Of a DNA stretch of 64,000 nucleotides, positions 1 through 10,926 are shown piece after piece (the stretch's first letter is position 1; each line of letters opens with the position of its first letter). The translations under genes and the position numbers were made by a program. A model generated the notes under the pieces. That model made no database searches and had not been told where the DNA came from. It saw only the letters and a list, made by a program, of their open reading frames with translations. The DNA comes from Herbaspirillum sp. WKF16 (GTDB lineage Bacteria; Pseudomonadota; Gammaproteobacteria; Burkholderiales; Burkholderiaceae_D), in the NCBI RefSeq assembly GCF_028993615.1, contig NZ_CP118632.1:434001-498000 (forward strand). The letters run 5' to 3'.

Positions 1-819
1 GCCTGGATGATCGTGCCGCTGGCGATGACCATCTATTTTTCGGTCAACCGCTACAACCTGATGGCGCCCGACCAGACCGGCTTCGTCGGCCTGGAAAACT
101 ACGTCTTCCTGCTGGAGGATCCGGCCTTCTGGCCCTCCATCGGCAACACCGCATTGCTGATCGGCTCGGTGCTGGCCATCAGCGTGATCGGCGGCACCCT
201 GCTGGCGGTGCTGTTCGACCAGCCCTTCCGCGGCCGCGGCATTGCGCGCCTGCTGGTGATCGGGCCCTTCTTCGTGATGCCCACGGTGGCCGCGCTGATC
301 TGGAAAAACATGATCATGCATCCGGTCTACGGCATGCTGGCCTTCGTCATGCGCCACCTCGGCATGGAGCCGATCGACTGGCTGGCGCAGTACCCGATGT
401 TCTCGGTGATCGTGATCGTCGCCTGGCAGTGGATCCCGTTCGCCTTCCTGATCCTGCTGACCGCGCTGCAGTCGCTCGACACCGACCAGAAGGAAGCCGC
501 CCAGCTCGACGGCGCCGGCCCGGTACGCATCTTCTTCTACATCGTGCTGCCGCACCTGAAGCGCGCCATCACGGTGGTGATCATGATCGAGACCATTTTC
601 CTGCTCTCGGTGTTCGCCGAGATCTTCACCACCACCGCCGGCGGTCCCGGCACCGAAACCACCAACCTGACCTTCCTGGTCTACGCCATCGGCCTGCAGC
701 AGTTCGACATCGGCATCGCCTCGGCCGGCGGCATCTTCGCCGTGGTGCTGGCCAACATCGTGTCCTTCTTCCTGGTGCGCATGCTGGCCAGGAACCTGAA
801 AGGAGTGAACGAAAAATGA
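1..819 (+). CDS. Polyol/sugar ABC transporter permease, MalF/SmoF type (5' partial)
   Basis: Inner-membrane permease of a carbohydrate ABC importer. The reading frame is open from base 1, so the true start and probably the first membrane segment lie outside the window. The visible part has several hydrophobic segments and the EAA loop that docks on the ATPase (EAAQLDGAGPVRIFFYIVLP). It belongs to the MalF/SmoF/MtlF family. Its stop overlaps the next permease start (ATGA at 816-819), so the two are translationally coupled. The substrate is inferred from the downstream dehydrogenase and xylulokinase to be a polyol such as arabitol, mannitol or sorbitol. The periplasmic binding protein would be encoded upstream of the window. 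Confidence 0.93.
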   Translation, partial: AWMIVPLAMTIYFSVNRYNLMAPDQTGFVGLENYVFLLEDPAFWPSIGNTALLIGSVLAISVIGGTLLAVLFDQPFRGRGIARLLVIGPFFVMPTVAALIWKNMIMHPVYGMLAFVMRHLGMEPIDWLAQYPMFSVIVIVAWQWIPFAFLILLTALQSLDTDQKEAAQLDGAGPVRIFFYIVLPHLKRAITVVIMIETIFLLSVFAEIFTTTAGGPGTETTNLTFLVYAIGLQQFDIGIASAGGIFAVVLANIVSFFLVRMLARNLKGVNEK

Positions 820-1631
820 GCGATCAAAAGAAAAGCCCCTGGTGGGTCGCGGTGCTGGGCTGGTCCTGCGCCATCATCCTGTTCTTCCCGATCTTCTGGG
901 TCGCGGTCACGGCCTTCAAGACCGAGCACCAGGCCTACACGCCTTCGCTGATCTTCCTGCCCACGCTAGACACCTTCCGCGAGGTCTTCGGCCGCAGCAA
1001 CTACCTGGCCTATGTGCAGAACTCGCTGATCGTCTCGCTCGGCTCGACGGTGATCAGCCTCTTGCTGGCGGTGCCGGCGGCCTACTCGATGGCCTTCTTC
1101 CCCACCGGCCGCACGCAAAAGCTGCTGCTGTGGATGCTGTCGACCAAGATGATGCCGGCCGTCGGCGTGCTGATCCCGATCTACCTGCTGGCCAAGAACA
1201 CCGGCATGCTCGACTCGGTATCCGGCCTGACCATCATCTACACCCTGATCAACCTGCCCATCGCGGTGTGGATGGCCTTCACCTATTTCAACGACGTGCC
1301 CAAGGAGATCCTGGAGGCGGCGCGCATCGACGGCGCCAACGCCTGGCAGGAGATGATCTACCTGCTGCTGCCCACCGCCATGCCCGGCCTGGCCTCGACG
1401 GCGCTGCTGCTGATCATCCTGTCGTGGAACGAGGCCTTCTGGAGCCTCAATCTCACCAGCGTCAACGCCGCGCCGCTGACGGTGTTCATCGCCTCCTATT
1501 CCAATCCGGAAGGGCTGTTCTGGGCCAAGCTGTCGGCCGCTTCGCTGCTGGCGATCGCACCCATCATGGCACTCGGGTGGCTGGCGCAGAAGCAGCTGGT
1601 GCGCGGCCTGACCTTCGGCGCGGTGAAGTGA
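816..1631 (+). CDS. Polyol/sugar ABC transporter permease, MalG/SmoG type
   Basis: Second inner-membrane permease of the same importer, 271 residues, a usual length for the MalG/SmoG/MtlG family. It starts MSDQKKSPWW, has an N-terminal membrane segment at about residues 10-32 and further hydrophobic segments. The EAA motif (EAARIDGANAWQEMIYLLLP) sits in the second half. The ATG at 816 is in an ATGA overlap with the first permease and has AGGAG a few bases upstream. The stop overlaps the following HAD gene by one base. It should form a heterodimeric pore with the upstream permease and be energised by the ATPase at 2388. Confidence 0.95.
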   Translation: MSDQKKSPWWVAVLGWSCAIILFFPIFWVAVTAFKTEHQAYTPSLIFLPTLDTFREVFGRSNYLAYVQNSLIVSLGSTVISLLLAVPAAYSMAFFPTGRTQKLLLWMLSTKMMPAVGVLIPIYLLAKNTGMLDSVSGLTIIYTLINLPIAVWMAFTYFNDVPKEILEAARIDGANAWQEMIYLLLPTAMPGLASTALLLIILSWNEAFWSLNLTSVNAAPLTVFIASYSNPEGLFWAKLSAASLLAIAPIMALGWLAQKQLVRGLTFGAVK

Positions 1632-2335
1632 TGATGACGCGGCAACCGATCACGCACCTGGTGTGCGACTGCGACGGCGTGCTGCTCGACAGCGAGAGCA
1701 TCGCGCTGCGCGTGCTGCATCGCGAACTGCTGCCGCTGCTGCCCGCCAACGCCGATGCGGCGCGCGGCGCGGCACTGCACGACGCCATCGCCAGCCGGCT
1801 CGGCATGTACACCGACCTGCTGCTCGACGAGCTGGACGCCGAGTTCTCGCTGGCCCTGAGCGCGCCGCAGGTCTTGCGCATCCACGAGACCGTGGGCCGC
1901 GCCTGCGGCGAAGAGGCGCAGCCGGTGCCGGGCATCGCCGAGGCCTTGCAGGCGATCCGCCTGCCGCGCGCGGTGGCCAGCAACAGCGACGCCCCGCGCA
2001 TCGAGGCCGGACTGCGCCGCTGCGGCCTGTACAACCAGTTCGAGGGCCGCATCTACAGCGCGCACGCGGTGGGCAAGCCCAAGCCGGCGCCGGACGTCTA
2101 CCTGGCGGCGGCGGCCGGTTTCGGCGTCGATCCCGAGCGCTGCGTGGCCATCGACGACAGCGCCACCGGCGTGCGCGCGGCGGTGGCTGCCGGCATGCAT
2201 GTACTGGGCTTCACCGGCGTGGCGCACGACCGCAAGGCGATGGCGCGCCAGCTGAAGGAAGCCGGCGCGCACAAGGTATTCGACGATATGAAGCAGTTTC
2301 CGGAGTTGATCTGCGAGCTGATCTGGCTGCGCTGA
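1631..2335 (+). CDS. HAD-family hydrolase (beta-phosphoglucomutase/sugar phosphatase-like)
   Basis: Cytoplasmic HAD-superfamily subfamily IA protein of 234 residues. Motif I is CDCDGVLLDSES near residue 13, motif II is the ASNSD stretch, a conserved lysine follows in GKPKPAPDVY, and motif IV is AIDDSATGV. A helical cap domain lies between motifs I and II, as in phosphoglycolate and sugar phosphatases. The start is one of two adjacent ATGs (1631 or 1634) overlapping the permease stop, which places it in the transporter operon. Its substrate cannot be read from sequence; a sugar or polyol phosphate arising from the pathway is the reasonable guess. Confidence 0.85.
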   Translation: MMTRQPITHLVCDCDGVLLDSESIALRVLHRELLPLLPANADAARGAALHDAIASRLGMYTDLLLDELDAEFSLALSAPQVLRIHETVGRACGEEAQPVPGIAEALQAIRLPRAVASNSDAPRIEAGLRRCGLYNQFEGRIYSAHAVGKPKPAPDVYLAAAAGFGVDPERCVAIDDSATGVRAAVAAGMHVLGFTGVAHDRKAMARQLKEAGAHKVFDDMKQFPELICELIWLR

Positions 2336-2387
2336 GAGAGCCGCCGGCAAAGCAAAGAACGAAATCCAAGAATCAAAGGAGAGCAAC

Positions 2388-3500
<1,113 letters not shown>

Positions 3501-3534
3501 ACCACCGAGGAACACGAACCAGCGAGGACAGGGC

Positions 3535-4989
3535 ATGACAAGCGTCGCCACCACCCAAGACCAACACACCACGCAAACCGCGCAAGCCGACGACAGCCTC
3601 ACCTGGCTGCACATCGGCGCCGGCTCCTTCCACCGCGCGCACCAGGCGGTCTACCTGCACCAGCTGCGCGAGAGCGGCGCCGATCGCCGCTGGCAGCTGG
3701 CGCTGGCCAATATCCGCGCCGACATGGGGCCGCTGCTGGAGGCGCTGGCGCGCCAGCAGGGCAGCTACACGCTGGAGACCGTCACGCCGCAGGGCCAGCG
3801 CAGCTACCAGCGCATTGCCTCCATCGGCCGCATCATCGCCTGGGACGAGCAGCTCACGCAGCTCATCGCCGCCGGCGCCGAGGAGCGCACGCGCATCATC
3901 TCCTTTACCGTCACCGAGGGCGGCTACTACCTCGACCATGCCTTCAGGCTCGACACCGCCAATCCCGACCTGGCCGACGACCTGCGCTGCCCGCTCGACG
4001 GCAGCGGCCGTCCGCGCACCATCTACGGCGCCATCGCCGCCATCCTGCAGGCGCGCAGCCAGGCGCACCCGCAGGCCGCGCTGACGCTGCTGAACTGCGA
4101 CAACCTGCGCCACAACGGCGAGCGTTTCCGCGACGGCCTGCTGCAATTCCTGGCGCTGCGCCGCGAGCCGGGGCTGGCGCAATGGGTGGAACGCTTCACC
4201 AGCTGCCCCAACGACATGGTGGACCGCATCACGCCGCGCCCGACCCCGGCCGTGGCCGAACGCGTGAAGCAGGCCACCGGCGTGGACGACCCTTGCGCGC
4301 TGATGGGCGAATCCTTCATCCAGTGGGTGATCGAGGACGACTTCAAGGCCGGCCGCCCGCGCCTGGAAGATGCCGGGGTGGAGATGGTGAGCTCGGTGCT
4401 GCCCTACGAGGAAGCCAAGATCCGCATCCTCAACGCCAGCCACAGCTGCATCGCCTGGGCCGGCACGCTGGCCGGCCTGCAGTACATCCACGAGGGCACG
4501 CTGCGCGAGGACATCCACCGCATGGCGCATGACTACGTGACGCAGGACGTGATCCCCTGCCTCACGCCCAGCCCGATCGACCTGGCCGCCTACCGCGACA
4601 CCACGCTGGCGCGCTTCGGCAACCCGGCCATCCAGGACACCAACCAGCGCGTGGCCGCCGACGGCTACTCCAAGATCCCCGGCTTCATCCGCCCGACGCT
4701 GCAGGAGAGCCTGGCGGCTGGACGCGCGCCGCGCGCCACGGCAATGCTGCCGGCGCTGTTCTTCGTGTTCCTGCAGCGCTGGAACGAGGGCCGCTTGCCT
4801 TATCAATACCAGGACGGCATCTTCGACCCGCAAGCCGCGCGCGCCATGCTGGCGGCGACCGACCCGGTCAAGGCCTACTGCGACGACGTCGTGCTGTGGG
4901 GCCAGCTGGCCGGCGACGAGCGCCTGCTGGCCCTGGTGCGCGAAGGCGTGGAGCGCGTCGGTCAATGGCTGGCGCAAGGAAACAAATAA
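3535..4989 (+). CDS. mtlD: Mannitol/D-arabinitol dehydrogenase (long-chain polyol dehydrogenase)
   Basis: NAD-dependent polyol dehydrogenase of 484 residues, the usual size of the long-chain mannitol 2-dehydrogenase family, acting in the cytosol on mannitol to fructose and/or D-arabinitol to D-xylulose. The N-terminal nucleotide-binding segment reads [12 protein letters not shown], and the family catalytic signature K-x4-N-x2-H is present as [10 protein letters not shown] chose the ATG at 3535 because AGCGAGGACAGGG precedes it and the family N-terminus begins shortly after; an in-frame extension further upstream only overlaps the ATPase gene. The xylulokinase next door suggests that D-arabinitol (product D-xylulose) is at least one physiological substrate. 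Confidence 0.93.
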   Translation: MTSVATTQDQHTTQTAQADDSLTWLHIGAGSFHRAHQAVYLHQLRESGADRRWQLALANIRADMGPLLEALARQQGSYTLETVTPQGQRSYQRIASIGRIIAWDEQLTQLIAAGAEERTRIISFTVTEGGYYLDHAFRLDTANPDLADDLRCPLDGSGRPRTIYGAIAAILQARSQAHPQAALTLLNCDNLRHNGERFRDGLLQFLALRREPGLAQWVERFTSCPNDMVDRITPRPTPAVAERVKQATGVDDPCALMGESFIQWVIEDDFKAGRPRLEDAGVEMVSSVLPYEEAKIRILNASHSCIAWAGTLAGLQYIHEGTLREDIHRMAHDYVTQDVIPCLTPSPIDLAAYRDTTLARFGNPAIQDTNQRVAADGYSKIPGFIRPTLQESLAAGRAPRATAMLPALFFVFLQRWNEGRLPYQYQDGIFDPQAARAMLAATDPVKAYCDDVVLWGQLAGDERLLALVREGVERVGQWLAQGNK

Positions 4990-5050
4990 GCCGGAACGCG
5001 GCCCAAGGCATCATAGAATTGCCGTTCAATAACGATAAAAGAGGAGCGCC

Positions 5051-6523
5051 ATGTATCTTGGGATCGACCTGGGTACGTCGGAAGTCAAGGCGGTAGTGAT
5101 CGGCGCCGACGGCGCGCTGCTGGCGCTGGCCGGCAGCGCGCTGAACGTGTCGCGCCCGCATCCGCGCTGGTCGGAACAGGCCCCGGCCGATTGGTGGCAG
5201 GCCGCCTGCGACACCGTGGCCAAGCTGCGCGCGCAGCTGGGGGACGAACTTTTTCGCGACGTGCGCGCGGTCGGCCTGTCGGGCCAGATGCATGGCGCCG
5301 TGCTGCTGGACCGGGACGAGCAGGTGCTGCGCCCGGCCATCCTGTGGAGCGACTCGCGCGCGGCGCCCGAGTGCGCCGAGCTGAGCCGGCGCGCGCCGCG
5401 CCTGCACGCCATCGCCGGCAACCTGGCCATGCCCGGCTTCACCGCTCCCAAGCTGATGTGGGTGGCGCGCCATGAACCCGAATTGTTCGCCCGTATCGCC
5501 ACCGTGCTGCTGCCCAAGGATTGGCTGCGCCTGCGCATGACCGGGCGCAAGGTCTCGGATCCCTCGGACGCGGCCGGCACGCTGTGGCTGGACGTGGAAG
5601 GGCGCAATTGGTCCGATGAGCTGCTGGCGGCCAGCGGCATGCGGCGCGACCAGATGCCCTCGCTGGTGGATGGCAGCGCGCCTTCGGGCGTCTTGCTGCC
5701 GGAGGTGGCGCGCGCCTGGGGCCTGGACGAGGACGTGATCGTGGCCGGCGGCGCCGGCGACGGCGCGGCCAGCGCAGTGGGCATCGGCGCGGTCAACCCG
5801 GGCGACGGCTTCCTCTCGCTGGGCACCTCGGGCGTGCTGTTCGTGGTCAACGACCGTTTCCGCCCCAACCCCGCCAGCGCCATCCACGCCTTCTGCCACA
5901 CGCTGCCGCAGCGCTGGCACCAGATGAGCGTGATGCTGTCGGCGGCCAGCTGCCTGCGCTGGTTCTGCCGACTGTGTTCGGTGGATGAGAAGAGCCTGCT
6001 GGCCGAGATCGAGCAGCTGGACGACGAACAGCGGGCCAACGCGCCGCTGTTCCTGCCCTACCTGTCGGGCGAGCGCACGCCGCACAACGACCCCTACGCC
6101 TCGGGCGTGTTCCACGGCCTGTCGCCGGAACACCAGCGCGCCGCGCTCGGTTACGCGGTGCTGGAAGGCGTGGCCTTCGGCATGGTGGATGGCCTGGATG
6201 CGTTGCGCGCGGCCGGCACCGGCGTGAGCCAGCTGTCGCTGGTGGGCGGCGGCGCGCGCAGTCCCTACTGGGCGCAGTTGCTGGCCGATGCGCTGGAGGT
6301 GAAGATCGTCACCCATGTAGGCAGCGAGGCCGGTGGCGCGCTGGGCGCGGCGCGCCTGGCCTGGCTTGCCGACGGCGGCAGCGAAGCCGAGGTCTGCCGC
6401 AAGCCGGCGCCGCAGGCCTTGCATGAGCCCGACGCGCGCCGCCGCGAGGTGCTGCGCACCCGGCTGCAACGCTATCGCGATGTCTATGAGCGCTTTCCGC
6501 CCCTGCATGGAGAGGATGGCTGA
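5051..6523 (+). CDS. xylB: Xylulokinase (FGGY family)
   Basis: ATP-dependent kinase phosphorylating D-xylulose to D-xylulose 5-phosphate for the pentose phosphate pathway. It has 490 residues, the standard XylB length. The N-terminal FGGY lobe begins with the phosphate-binding DLGTSEVKAVVI segment, followed by GLSGQMHGAVLLD, which is characteristic of xylulokinases. The C-terminal lobe has GAGDGAASAVGIGA, LSLGTSGVLF and LVGGGARSPYWAQLLAD. A good AGAGGAG ribosome site sits 5 bases before the ATG. The 61-bp gap after mtlD holds no terminator, so it probably belongs to the same operon. No fructokinase gene is present nearby, unlike the Pseudomonas mtl operon. Confidence 0.95.
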   Translation: MYLGIDLGTSEVKAVVIGADGALLALAGSALNVSRPHPRWSEQAPADWWQAACDTVAKLRAQLGDELFRDVRAVGLSGQMHGAVLLDRDEQVLRPAILWSDSRAAPECAELSRRAPRLHAIAGNLAMPGFTAPKLMWVARHEPELFARIATVLLPKDWLRLRMTGRKVSDPSDAAGTLWLDVEGRNWSDELLAASGMRRDQMPSLVDGSAPSGVLLPEVARAWGLDEDVIVAGGAGDGAASAVGIGAVNPGDGFLSLGTSGVLFVVNDRFRPNPASAIHAFCHTLPQRWHQMSVMLSAASCLRWFCRLCSVDEKSLLAEIEQLDDEQRANAPLFLPYLSGERTPHNDPYASGVFHGLSPEHQRAALGYAVLEGVAFGMVDGLDALRAAGTGVSQLSLVGGGARSPYWAQLLADALEVKIVTHVGSEAGGALGAARLAWLADGGSEAEVCRKPAPQALHEPDARRREVLRTRLQRYRDVYERFPPLHGEDG

Positions 6524-6546
6524 GTCGCAGGATGCGCGGCACGGTC

Positions 6547-6592
6547 GCCCAAGTAAAAACGCCACCGAAGACGGTGGCGTTTTTACTTGGGC
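6547..6592. terminator. Bidirectional rho-independent terminator, 21-bp perfect hairpin
   Basis: Two perfectly complementary 21-base arms (6547-6567 and 6572-6592) surround an AAGA loop. The arms contain runs of A and T, so each strand offers a GC core followed by U-rich sequence. It lies between convergent xylB and the chemoreceptor gene and should terminate both. Confidence 0.93.
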
Positions 6593-6599
6593 AGAAGGC

Positions 6600-8162
6600 T
6601 TACCTGCGGTTGAACTTGAACACCGAGATCGCCTGCAGCAGCCGCGTGGTCTGGTCTTCCAGGCTGGCCGCCGCGGCCGCGGCCTGTTCCACCAGCGCCG
6701 CGTTCTGCTGGGTGCCGGCATCCATCTGCGTGATGGCCTCGTGCACCTGGTTGATGCCGGCGCTCTGCTGCAGCGTGGCTTCGCTGATCTCGCCCATGAT
6801 GCCGGAGACGCTGCGCACCGATTCCACGATCTCGCGCATGGTGGCGCCGGCGTCCTCGACCTGGCGGTTGCCGACGGTGACCTTCTCCACCGAGTCGTCG
6901 ATCAGGTGCTTGATCTCCTTGGCCGCGCCCGCCGAGCGCTGCGCCAGCGAACGAACCTCGGAGGCCACCACCGCAAAGCCGCGGCCCTGCTCGCCGGCGC
7001 GCGCCGCTTCCACCGCGGCGTTCAGGGCCAGGATGTTGGTCTGGAAGGCGATGCTGTCGATCAGGCTGATGATGTCGACGATCTTCTTCGAGGAGTCGCT
7101 GATCTCGTTCATCGTCACGCCGCTGCTGGCCACCACGTCGCCGCCCTTCATCGCCACCGACGAGGCGGTGCCGGCCAGCTGGTTGGCCTGCACCGCGTGC
7201 TCGGCGTTCTGGCGCACGGTCGAGGCCAGCTGCTGCATGCTGGAGGCGGTCTCCTCCAGGTTGGCGGCCTGCGCCTCGGTGCGGCGCGAGAGGTCCAGGT
7301 TGCCCGAGGCGATCTCGCGCGTGGCGACGTTGATGGTCTCCACGTTGGAACGCACGTCGCCGATGATGGCGGTGAGGTTGACGTTCATCTGCCGCAGCGC
7401 GCCCAGGAGGCGGCCCAGCTCGTCGTGACGCCGGGTCTCGATGCGCGAGGACAGGTCGCCGCCGGTGATGGCGTAGGTGACGTCGAGCGCCTGGCGCAGC
7501 GGCGCGATGAGGGCGCCGCGCAGGGCCATCCACAGCAGGATCGAGATCAGTCCCGAGGCCGCGGCCAGGCCGCTGATCCACCACTGGTGCAGCGTGGCGA
7601 AGCCGGCGAACATCACCGCCAGCTGGATCGCCAGCATGGCGCCCATCGACAGGTTGATGCGGGTGCCCAGCTGCATGCGCGAGAGCCGGCCCAGCCAGCC
7701 GGCCACGCCCACGCGCACCACCTCGCCGCGATGCAGGGCGATGCCGCGGGCCTGGCCGCGGCGGATGGCGGCGTACAGCTTCTCGGCGCCATCCACGGCC
7801 GCGCGCTCCGGGCGCGTGCGCACCGACATGTAGCCCACGATCTGGCCGTTCTCGCGGATCGGCGTGACGTTGGCGCGCACCCAGTAGTGGTCGCCGTTCT
7901 TGCTGCGGTTCTTGACCAGTCCGGTCCAGGGCGTGCCGCCCTTGATGGTGGTCCACATGTCGGCGAAGGCTTCGCCCGGCATGTCCGGATGGCGGATCAG
8001 GTTCTGCGGCGCGCCCAGCAGCTCATCCTCGGTGAAACCGCTGATGTCGATGAAGTAGGGATTGACGTAGGTGATGTTGCCCTTGAGATCGGTTTTCGAG
8101 ACGATCGCCTGGCCGTCGACCAGCAGGCGTTCCACGCCCGTGACCGGCATGTTCATGCGCAT
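6600..8162 (-). CDS. Methyl-accepting chemotaxis protein with N-terminal PAS domain (Aer-like)
   Basis: Chemoreceptor of 520 residues. A PAS domain spans roughly residues 10-125 ([14 protein letters not shown], and [18 protein letters not shown]). Two closely spaced membrane segments follow at about residues 150-205 with almost no periplasmic loop. A HAMP region and a long MCP signalling domain come next, containing the invariant hairpin tip ([20 protein letters not shown]). This is the layout of the redox receptor Aer, so energy or oxygen taxis is likely, with FAD or haem as possible cofactor (inference). I took the ATG at 8162, preceded by GGGGGTAAG; a longer in-frame start lacks support. 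No C-terminal CheR-tethering pentapeptide is visible. Confidence 0.92.
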   Translation of the reverse strand: MRMNMPVTGVERLLVDGQAIVSKTDLKGNITYVNPYFIDISGFTEDELLGAPQNLIRHPDMPGEAFADMWTTIKGGTPWTGLVKNRSKNGDHYWVRANVTPIRENGQIVGYMSVRTRPERAAVDGAEKLYAAIRRGQARGIALHRGEVVRVGVAGWLGRLSRMQLGTRINLSMGAMLAIQLAVMFAGFATLHQWWISGLAAASGLISILLWMALRGALIAPLRQALDVTYAITGGDLSSRIETRRHDELGRLLGALRQMNVNLTAIIGDVRSNVETINVATREIASGNLDLSRRTEAQAANLEETASSMQQLASTVRQNAEHAVQANQLAGTASSVAMKGGDVVASSGVTMNEISDSSKKIVDIISLIDSIAFQTNILALNAAVEAARAGEQGRGFAVVASEVRSLAQRSAGAAKEIKHLIDDSVEKVTVGNRQVEDAGATMREIVESVRSVSGIMGEISEATLQQSAGINQVHEAITQMDAGTQQNAALVEQAAAAAASLEDQTTRLLQAISVFKFNRR

Positions 8163-8242
8163 TCTTACCCCCGTGTAGAGAAGCGGTATTGTTGTTGGAA
8201 AGTTGCCTGGAGGCTGGCGGGCGCGAGTGCGCTGCGGGCGGG

Positions 8243-8272
8243 TTGCATCCGCATTTCCCGTTGCGGATGCAA
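8243..8272. repeat. Perfect 11-bp inverted repeat upstream of the PAS chemoreceptor
   Basis: Arms TTGCATCCGCA (8243-8253) and TGCGGATGCAA (8262-8272) are perfectly complementary with an 8-base spacer. It lies about 80 bp before the chemoreceptor start and 60 bp after the membrane-protein gene, both on the - strand. There is no U-run on the - strand, so it could be a leader structure, an operator or a terminator needing another factor. Confidence 0.6.
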
Positions 8273-8331
8273 TCATTCTCAGGCGCCAGGATCGGTTCGA
8301 CTTCCCGGCGCAGCGGCTGCCTGATGCGTGA

Positions 8332-9135
8332 TCAGAGCGGCCTGTCTCCTGCTGGTGGCGGGCTGTCGGGGCCGTTCGAGGGCTTTCCGAAAACCGCAGT
8401 GTATGTCGGGTAGAAGGAGCAGTATATGACCACCGTCAATATTATCGAGATTGGCAGCATGACGAAGATGACGGCGTTGATGCTGCCTGTCAGCAGCGTG
8501 ATGGCCAGGCTGATCAGCGTGGGCACCATGACCGCGATCACGATCCAGATCAGCGCGTACAGCAGGAAGGCGCCGCCGGCGCGGCGCACCGTGAAGAAGC
8601 TGTAGAACAGCGCCTTGCCCAGCGGCATGCGCTGCCACATGATCAGCGGCGCGGCGTACCAGAAGGCCATCGCCGCCGGCACGTACAGGGCGGCCGAGAT
8701 CAGCATGGCGATGCGCATGCCGCCGATGCCGGCTTCCAGTTCCTCGGCCGACAGGCCGCCGCCCATCATGGCTTTCCAGAACACGCCGCCGTCGGCCAGG
8801 GCCGACACCGCCACCGCCAGCGTGGCCGCCAGCAGGTAGAGCAGGCCGAGCTTGAGCAGCGTATTGCGCGCCGGATCGCGAAAGCCCGCCAGCAGCAGGT
8901 TGGGGTACACGCGCTCGCCCTTCTCGACCTGGCGGCAGGCCTGCATGAAGGACATGGCGAATACCGGGATCAGCACCAGCGGCAGCATCTGGCCGAGCAC
9001 CGGGATGATGCCCAGGGCCAGCATCAGGAACATGTAGGACAGGAACAGCGTGGACATCTCGGCGGGTTGCTTGCGAAACAGCGCGAAGCCTTGCCTTACC
9101 CAGAGCCAGCCGTCTTTTGCGGGAATTTTTTCCAT
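8332..9135 (-). CDS. BPSS1780-family membrane protein
   Basis: Integral membrane protein of 267 residues with about six hydrophobic segments. The N-terminus [25 protein letters not shown] is the recognisable opening of the BPSS1780 family (named from Burkholderia). It is followed by hydrophobic stretches near residues 25-65, 95-115, 150-170, 185-210 and 220-245. No catalytic motif is visible and the function of the family is unknown to me. The gene starts 25 bp after thrB ends on the same strand, so the two are probably cotranscribed. The family assignment rests on recalled sequence pattern only. Confidence 0.82.
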   Translation of the reverse strand: MEKIPAKDGWLWVRQGFALFRKQPAEMSTLFLSYMFLMLALGIIPVLGQMLPLVLIPVFAMSFMQACRQVEKGERVYPNLLLAGFRDPARNTLLKLGLLYLLAATLAVAVSALADGGVFWKAMMGGGLSAEELEAGIGGMRIAMLISAALYVPAAMAFWYAAPLIMWQRMPLGKALFYSFFTVRRAGGAFLLYALIWIVIAVMVPTLISLAITLLTGSINAVIFVMLPISIILTVVIYCSFYPTYTAVFGKPSNGPDSPPPAGDRPL

Positions 9136-9160
9136 ATCTTCAGTATCGCGCCGCAGGCGC

Positions 9161-10114
9161 TCAGAGCGCCGGCGGCGCCTCGTTGATGCGCAGGCGCAGG
9201 ATGCGTTCGAAATGCGTCGGGTCGTGCGGCGTGAGCATCTCGGCTTCGCGCGGCATGTAGAAATCGTACAGGCGCGACAGCCAGAAGCGCAGCGCGGCGG
9301 CGCGCAGCATGGGCTGCCAGGCGGTGCGTTCGGCGTCCGAGAACGGGCGCACGGCGCGGTAGGCGGCCAGCATCGCTTCGCTGCGCTCGAGGTCGAGCGC
9401 GCCGGTATCCAGATCCACGCACCAGTCGTTGACGGTCACGGCCAGGTCGAACAGCCAGGTGTCGCAGCCGGCGAAGTAAAAGTCGAAGATGCCCGACAGG
9501 CGCTCTCCCACGAACATCGCATTGTTGCGGAACAGGTCGGCGTGCACCGGGCCGCGCGGCAGCGCGCGGTAGTCGGCGGTGGCGGCGAACCCCTTCTGGT
9601 ATTGCACCTCGGATTGCAGCAGCTCGCCCAGCGGCGCCGGCAGGAAGGGCAGCACCGTCGGCGTGGTCTCCAGCCACCAGGCCAGGCCGCGCAGGTTGGG
9701 CTGCATGATCTTGAAATCCTTGGCGGCCAGGTGCATGCGCGCCAGCATGTCGCCCAGCGCCGCGCAATGCGGCGCCTGCGGCGCCAGCTGCGACTCGCCT
9801 TCGAGCTTGCTGACGATGGCGGCCGGCTTGTCGTTGAGCAGGTTGGCGATGGCGCCTTGTTCATTGGCCACCGGCGCCGGCACCGGGATGCCGCGCTGCG
9901 CCAGGTGGCGCATCAGTTCCAGGTAGAAGGGCAGCTGCTCGATGTGCAGTTTTTCGAACAGGGTCAGCACGTACTCGCCGCGCTCGGTGCCGATGAAGAA
10001 GTTGCTGTTCTCGATGCCGGAGGAGATGCCCTTGATCGAGGTGGCGCGGCCGAGCGGGAATTGTTTGATCCAGTCGGAGAGTTGTTCCAGACTGACCTGA
10101 GTAAAGACTGCCAT
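9161..10114 (-). CDS. thrB: Homoserine kinase, aminoglycoside phosphotransferase-fold type
   Basis: Cytosolic kinase converting homoserine to O-phosphohomoserine in threonine biosynthesis; 317 residues, the normal size for the APH-fold ThrB of beta- and gamma-proteobacteria (unrelated to the GHMP-type ThrB of E. coli). Evidence: the N-terminal [13 protein letters not shown] and EYVLTLFEK segments, the catalytic loop [14 protein letters not shown] (HxDxxxxN) and the metal-binding [17 protein letters not shown]. It lies between the DUF2782 gene upstream and the BPSS1780 membrane gene downstream, near polA. The ATG at 10114 fits the usual family start. Confidence 0.94.
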   Translation of the reverse strand: MAVFTQVSLEQLSDWIKQFPLGRATSIKGISSGIENSNFFIGTERGEYVLTLFEKLHIEQLPFYLELMRHLAQRGIPVPAPVANEQGAIANLLNDKPAAIVSKLEGESQLAPQAPHCAALGDMLARMHLAAKDFKIMQPNLRGLAWWLETTPTVLPFLPAPLGELLQSEVQYQKGFAATADYRALPRGPVHADLFRNNAMFVGERLSGIFDFYFAGCDTWLFDLAVTVNDWCVDLDTGALDLERSEAMLAAYRAVRPFSDAERTAWQPMLRAAALRFWLSRLYDFYMPREAEMLTPHDPTHFERILRLRINEAPPAL

Positions 10115-10232
10115 GACGAAAAATGAAAGAAGTGATGCTTGCGGATGCTGATGCGGCGCGCCGGCGTCGAGTCCGGCAGGCCGCGGGAAGGCTGCTCATG
10201 GGGTAATGATGCCGCGCTTCCCCGTCCCTGAA

Positions 10233-10263
10233 CCCGACCGCGCGTCATCCGCGCGGGATCGGG
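10233..10263. repeat. Imperfect inverted repeat between the DUF2782 gene and thrB
   Basis: About 12 base pairs can form between 10233-10244 and 10250-10263 with a 2-base bulge and a 5-base loop. It sits in the 203-bp gap between two - strand genes. No U-run follows in the direction of transcription, so it is not a classic intrinsic terminator. Nothing else was recognised in the gap. Confidence 0.45.
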
Positions 10264-10317
10264 AAAACCTTGAAGCGTCGCGGCAGCGCCGGCCCGGCCA
10301 GGCTGCCGCGCGCAACC

Positions 10318-10761
10318 TTATTTCTTGGTGTCGGCCGCGGCGTCGCCGTCCTGCTCGGCCTTCTTCTTGACGCCCCAGTCGAACTCGCCGACCTTCCATT
10401 GCGCCGAGGTGGCGGGCGCGCTCTGGGCGTCGCCCGGCGTGGAGCCGCCGAGGTTCTTGTTGGGGCGGATGTAGTAGGTGCTGGGGCCGGACTTGACTTC
10501 GATTTCCTTGGTCTGGCCGTGGTCGCGCTGTTCCTTGATGCTGTTGCCGCTGCTGCTGTTGTCGTCGCCCGGCTTGCGGATGGTCACGGCCGGCGGCTCG
10601 CCTTCCTCCAGTTTCTCCAGTTCGGGCGGCGGCGGCGCGGGCTGCGCGGAAGGCGCTGCGGCGGGCTGCTGCGCCACGGCCAGCGGGGCTGCCAGGCCGG
10701 CGGCGGCGCACAGCAGGGCGGCGGCCAGGGACTCTTTGGACCAGACGGAGGATGGTTTCAT
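10318..10761 (-). CDS. DUF2782 domain-containing exported protein
   Basis: Small protein of 147 residues with a signal peptide (positively charged start, then LAAALLCAAAGLAAPLAVAQ, likely cleavage after AVA or AQQ near residue 30). A Pro/Ala-rich linker of about 20 residues follows. Then comes the DUF2782 core, including PAVTIRKPGDD, EYR-like EIEVKSGPSTYYI and RPNKNLGG, and a charged Lys/Asp C-terminal tail. It is predicted to be periplasmic. The function of DUF2782 is unknown; proximity to polA and thrB is, as I recall, common for the family in betaproteobacteria. Confidence 0.8.
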   Translation of the reverse strand: MKPSSVWSKESLAAALLCAAAGLAAPLAVAQQPAAAPSAQPAPPPPELEKLEEGEPPAVTIRKPGDDNSSSGNSIKEQRDHGQTKEIEVKSGPSTYYIRPNKNLGGSTPGDAQSAPATSAQWKVGEFDWGVKKKAEQDGDAAADTKK

Positions 10762-10877
10762 GATCTATAGGGGAAAGGTGGTGTTGTTTTAGGCCATTGT
10801 AGCAAACCATCGTTCCCGGCTCCCTGCGTTTGAGCGAGTCCATGGTCGTTGCGACAACATTTGGCGGCGGCGCGCAT

Positions 10878-10902
10878 AAAAAAGCCCGCGCGGGGCGCGG
10901 GC
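10878..10902 (-). terminator. Rho-independent terminator of the LOG-family gene
   Basis: GCCCGCGC (10884-10891) pairs with GCGCGGGC (10895-10902) around a 3-base loop. On the - strand the hairpin is followed by a run of U (AAAAAA at 10878-10883 on the + strand). It lies 25 bp after the stop of the LOG-family gene. Confidence 0.85.
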
Positions 10903-10926
10903 CGGGCCATCCGATGGCGGGGCCGA

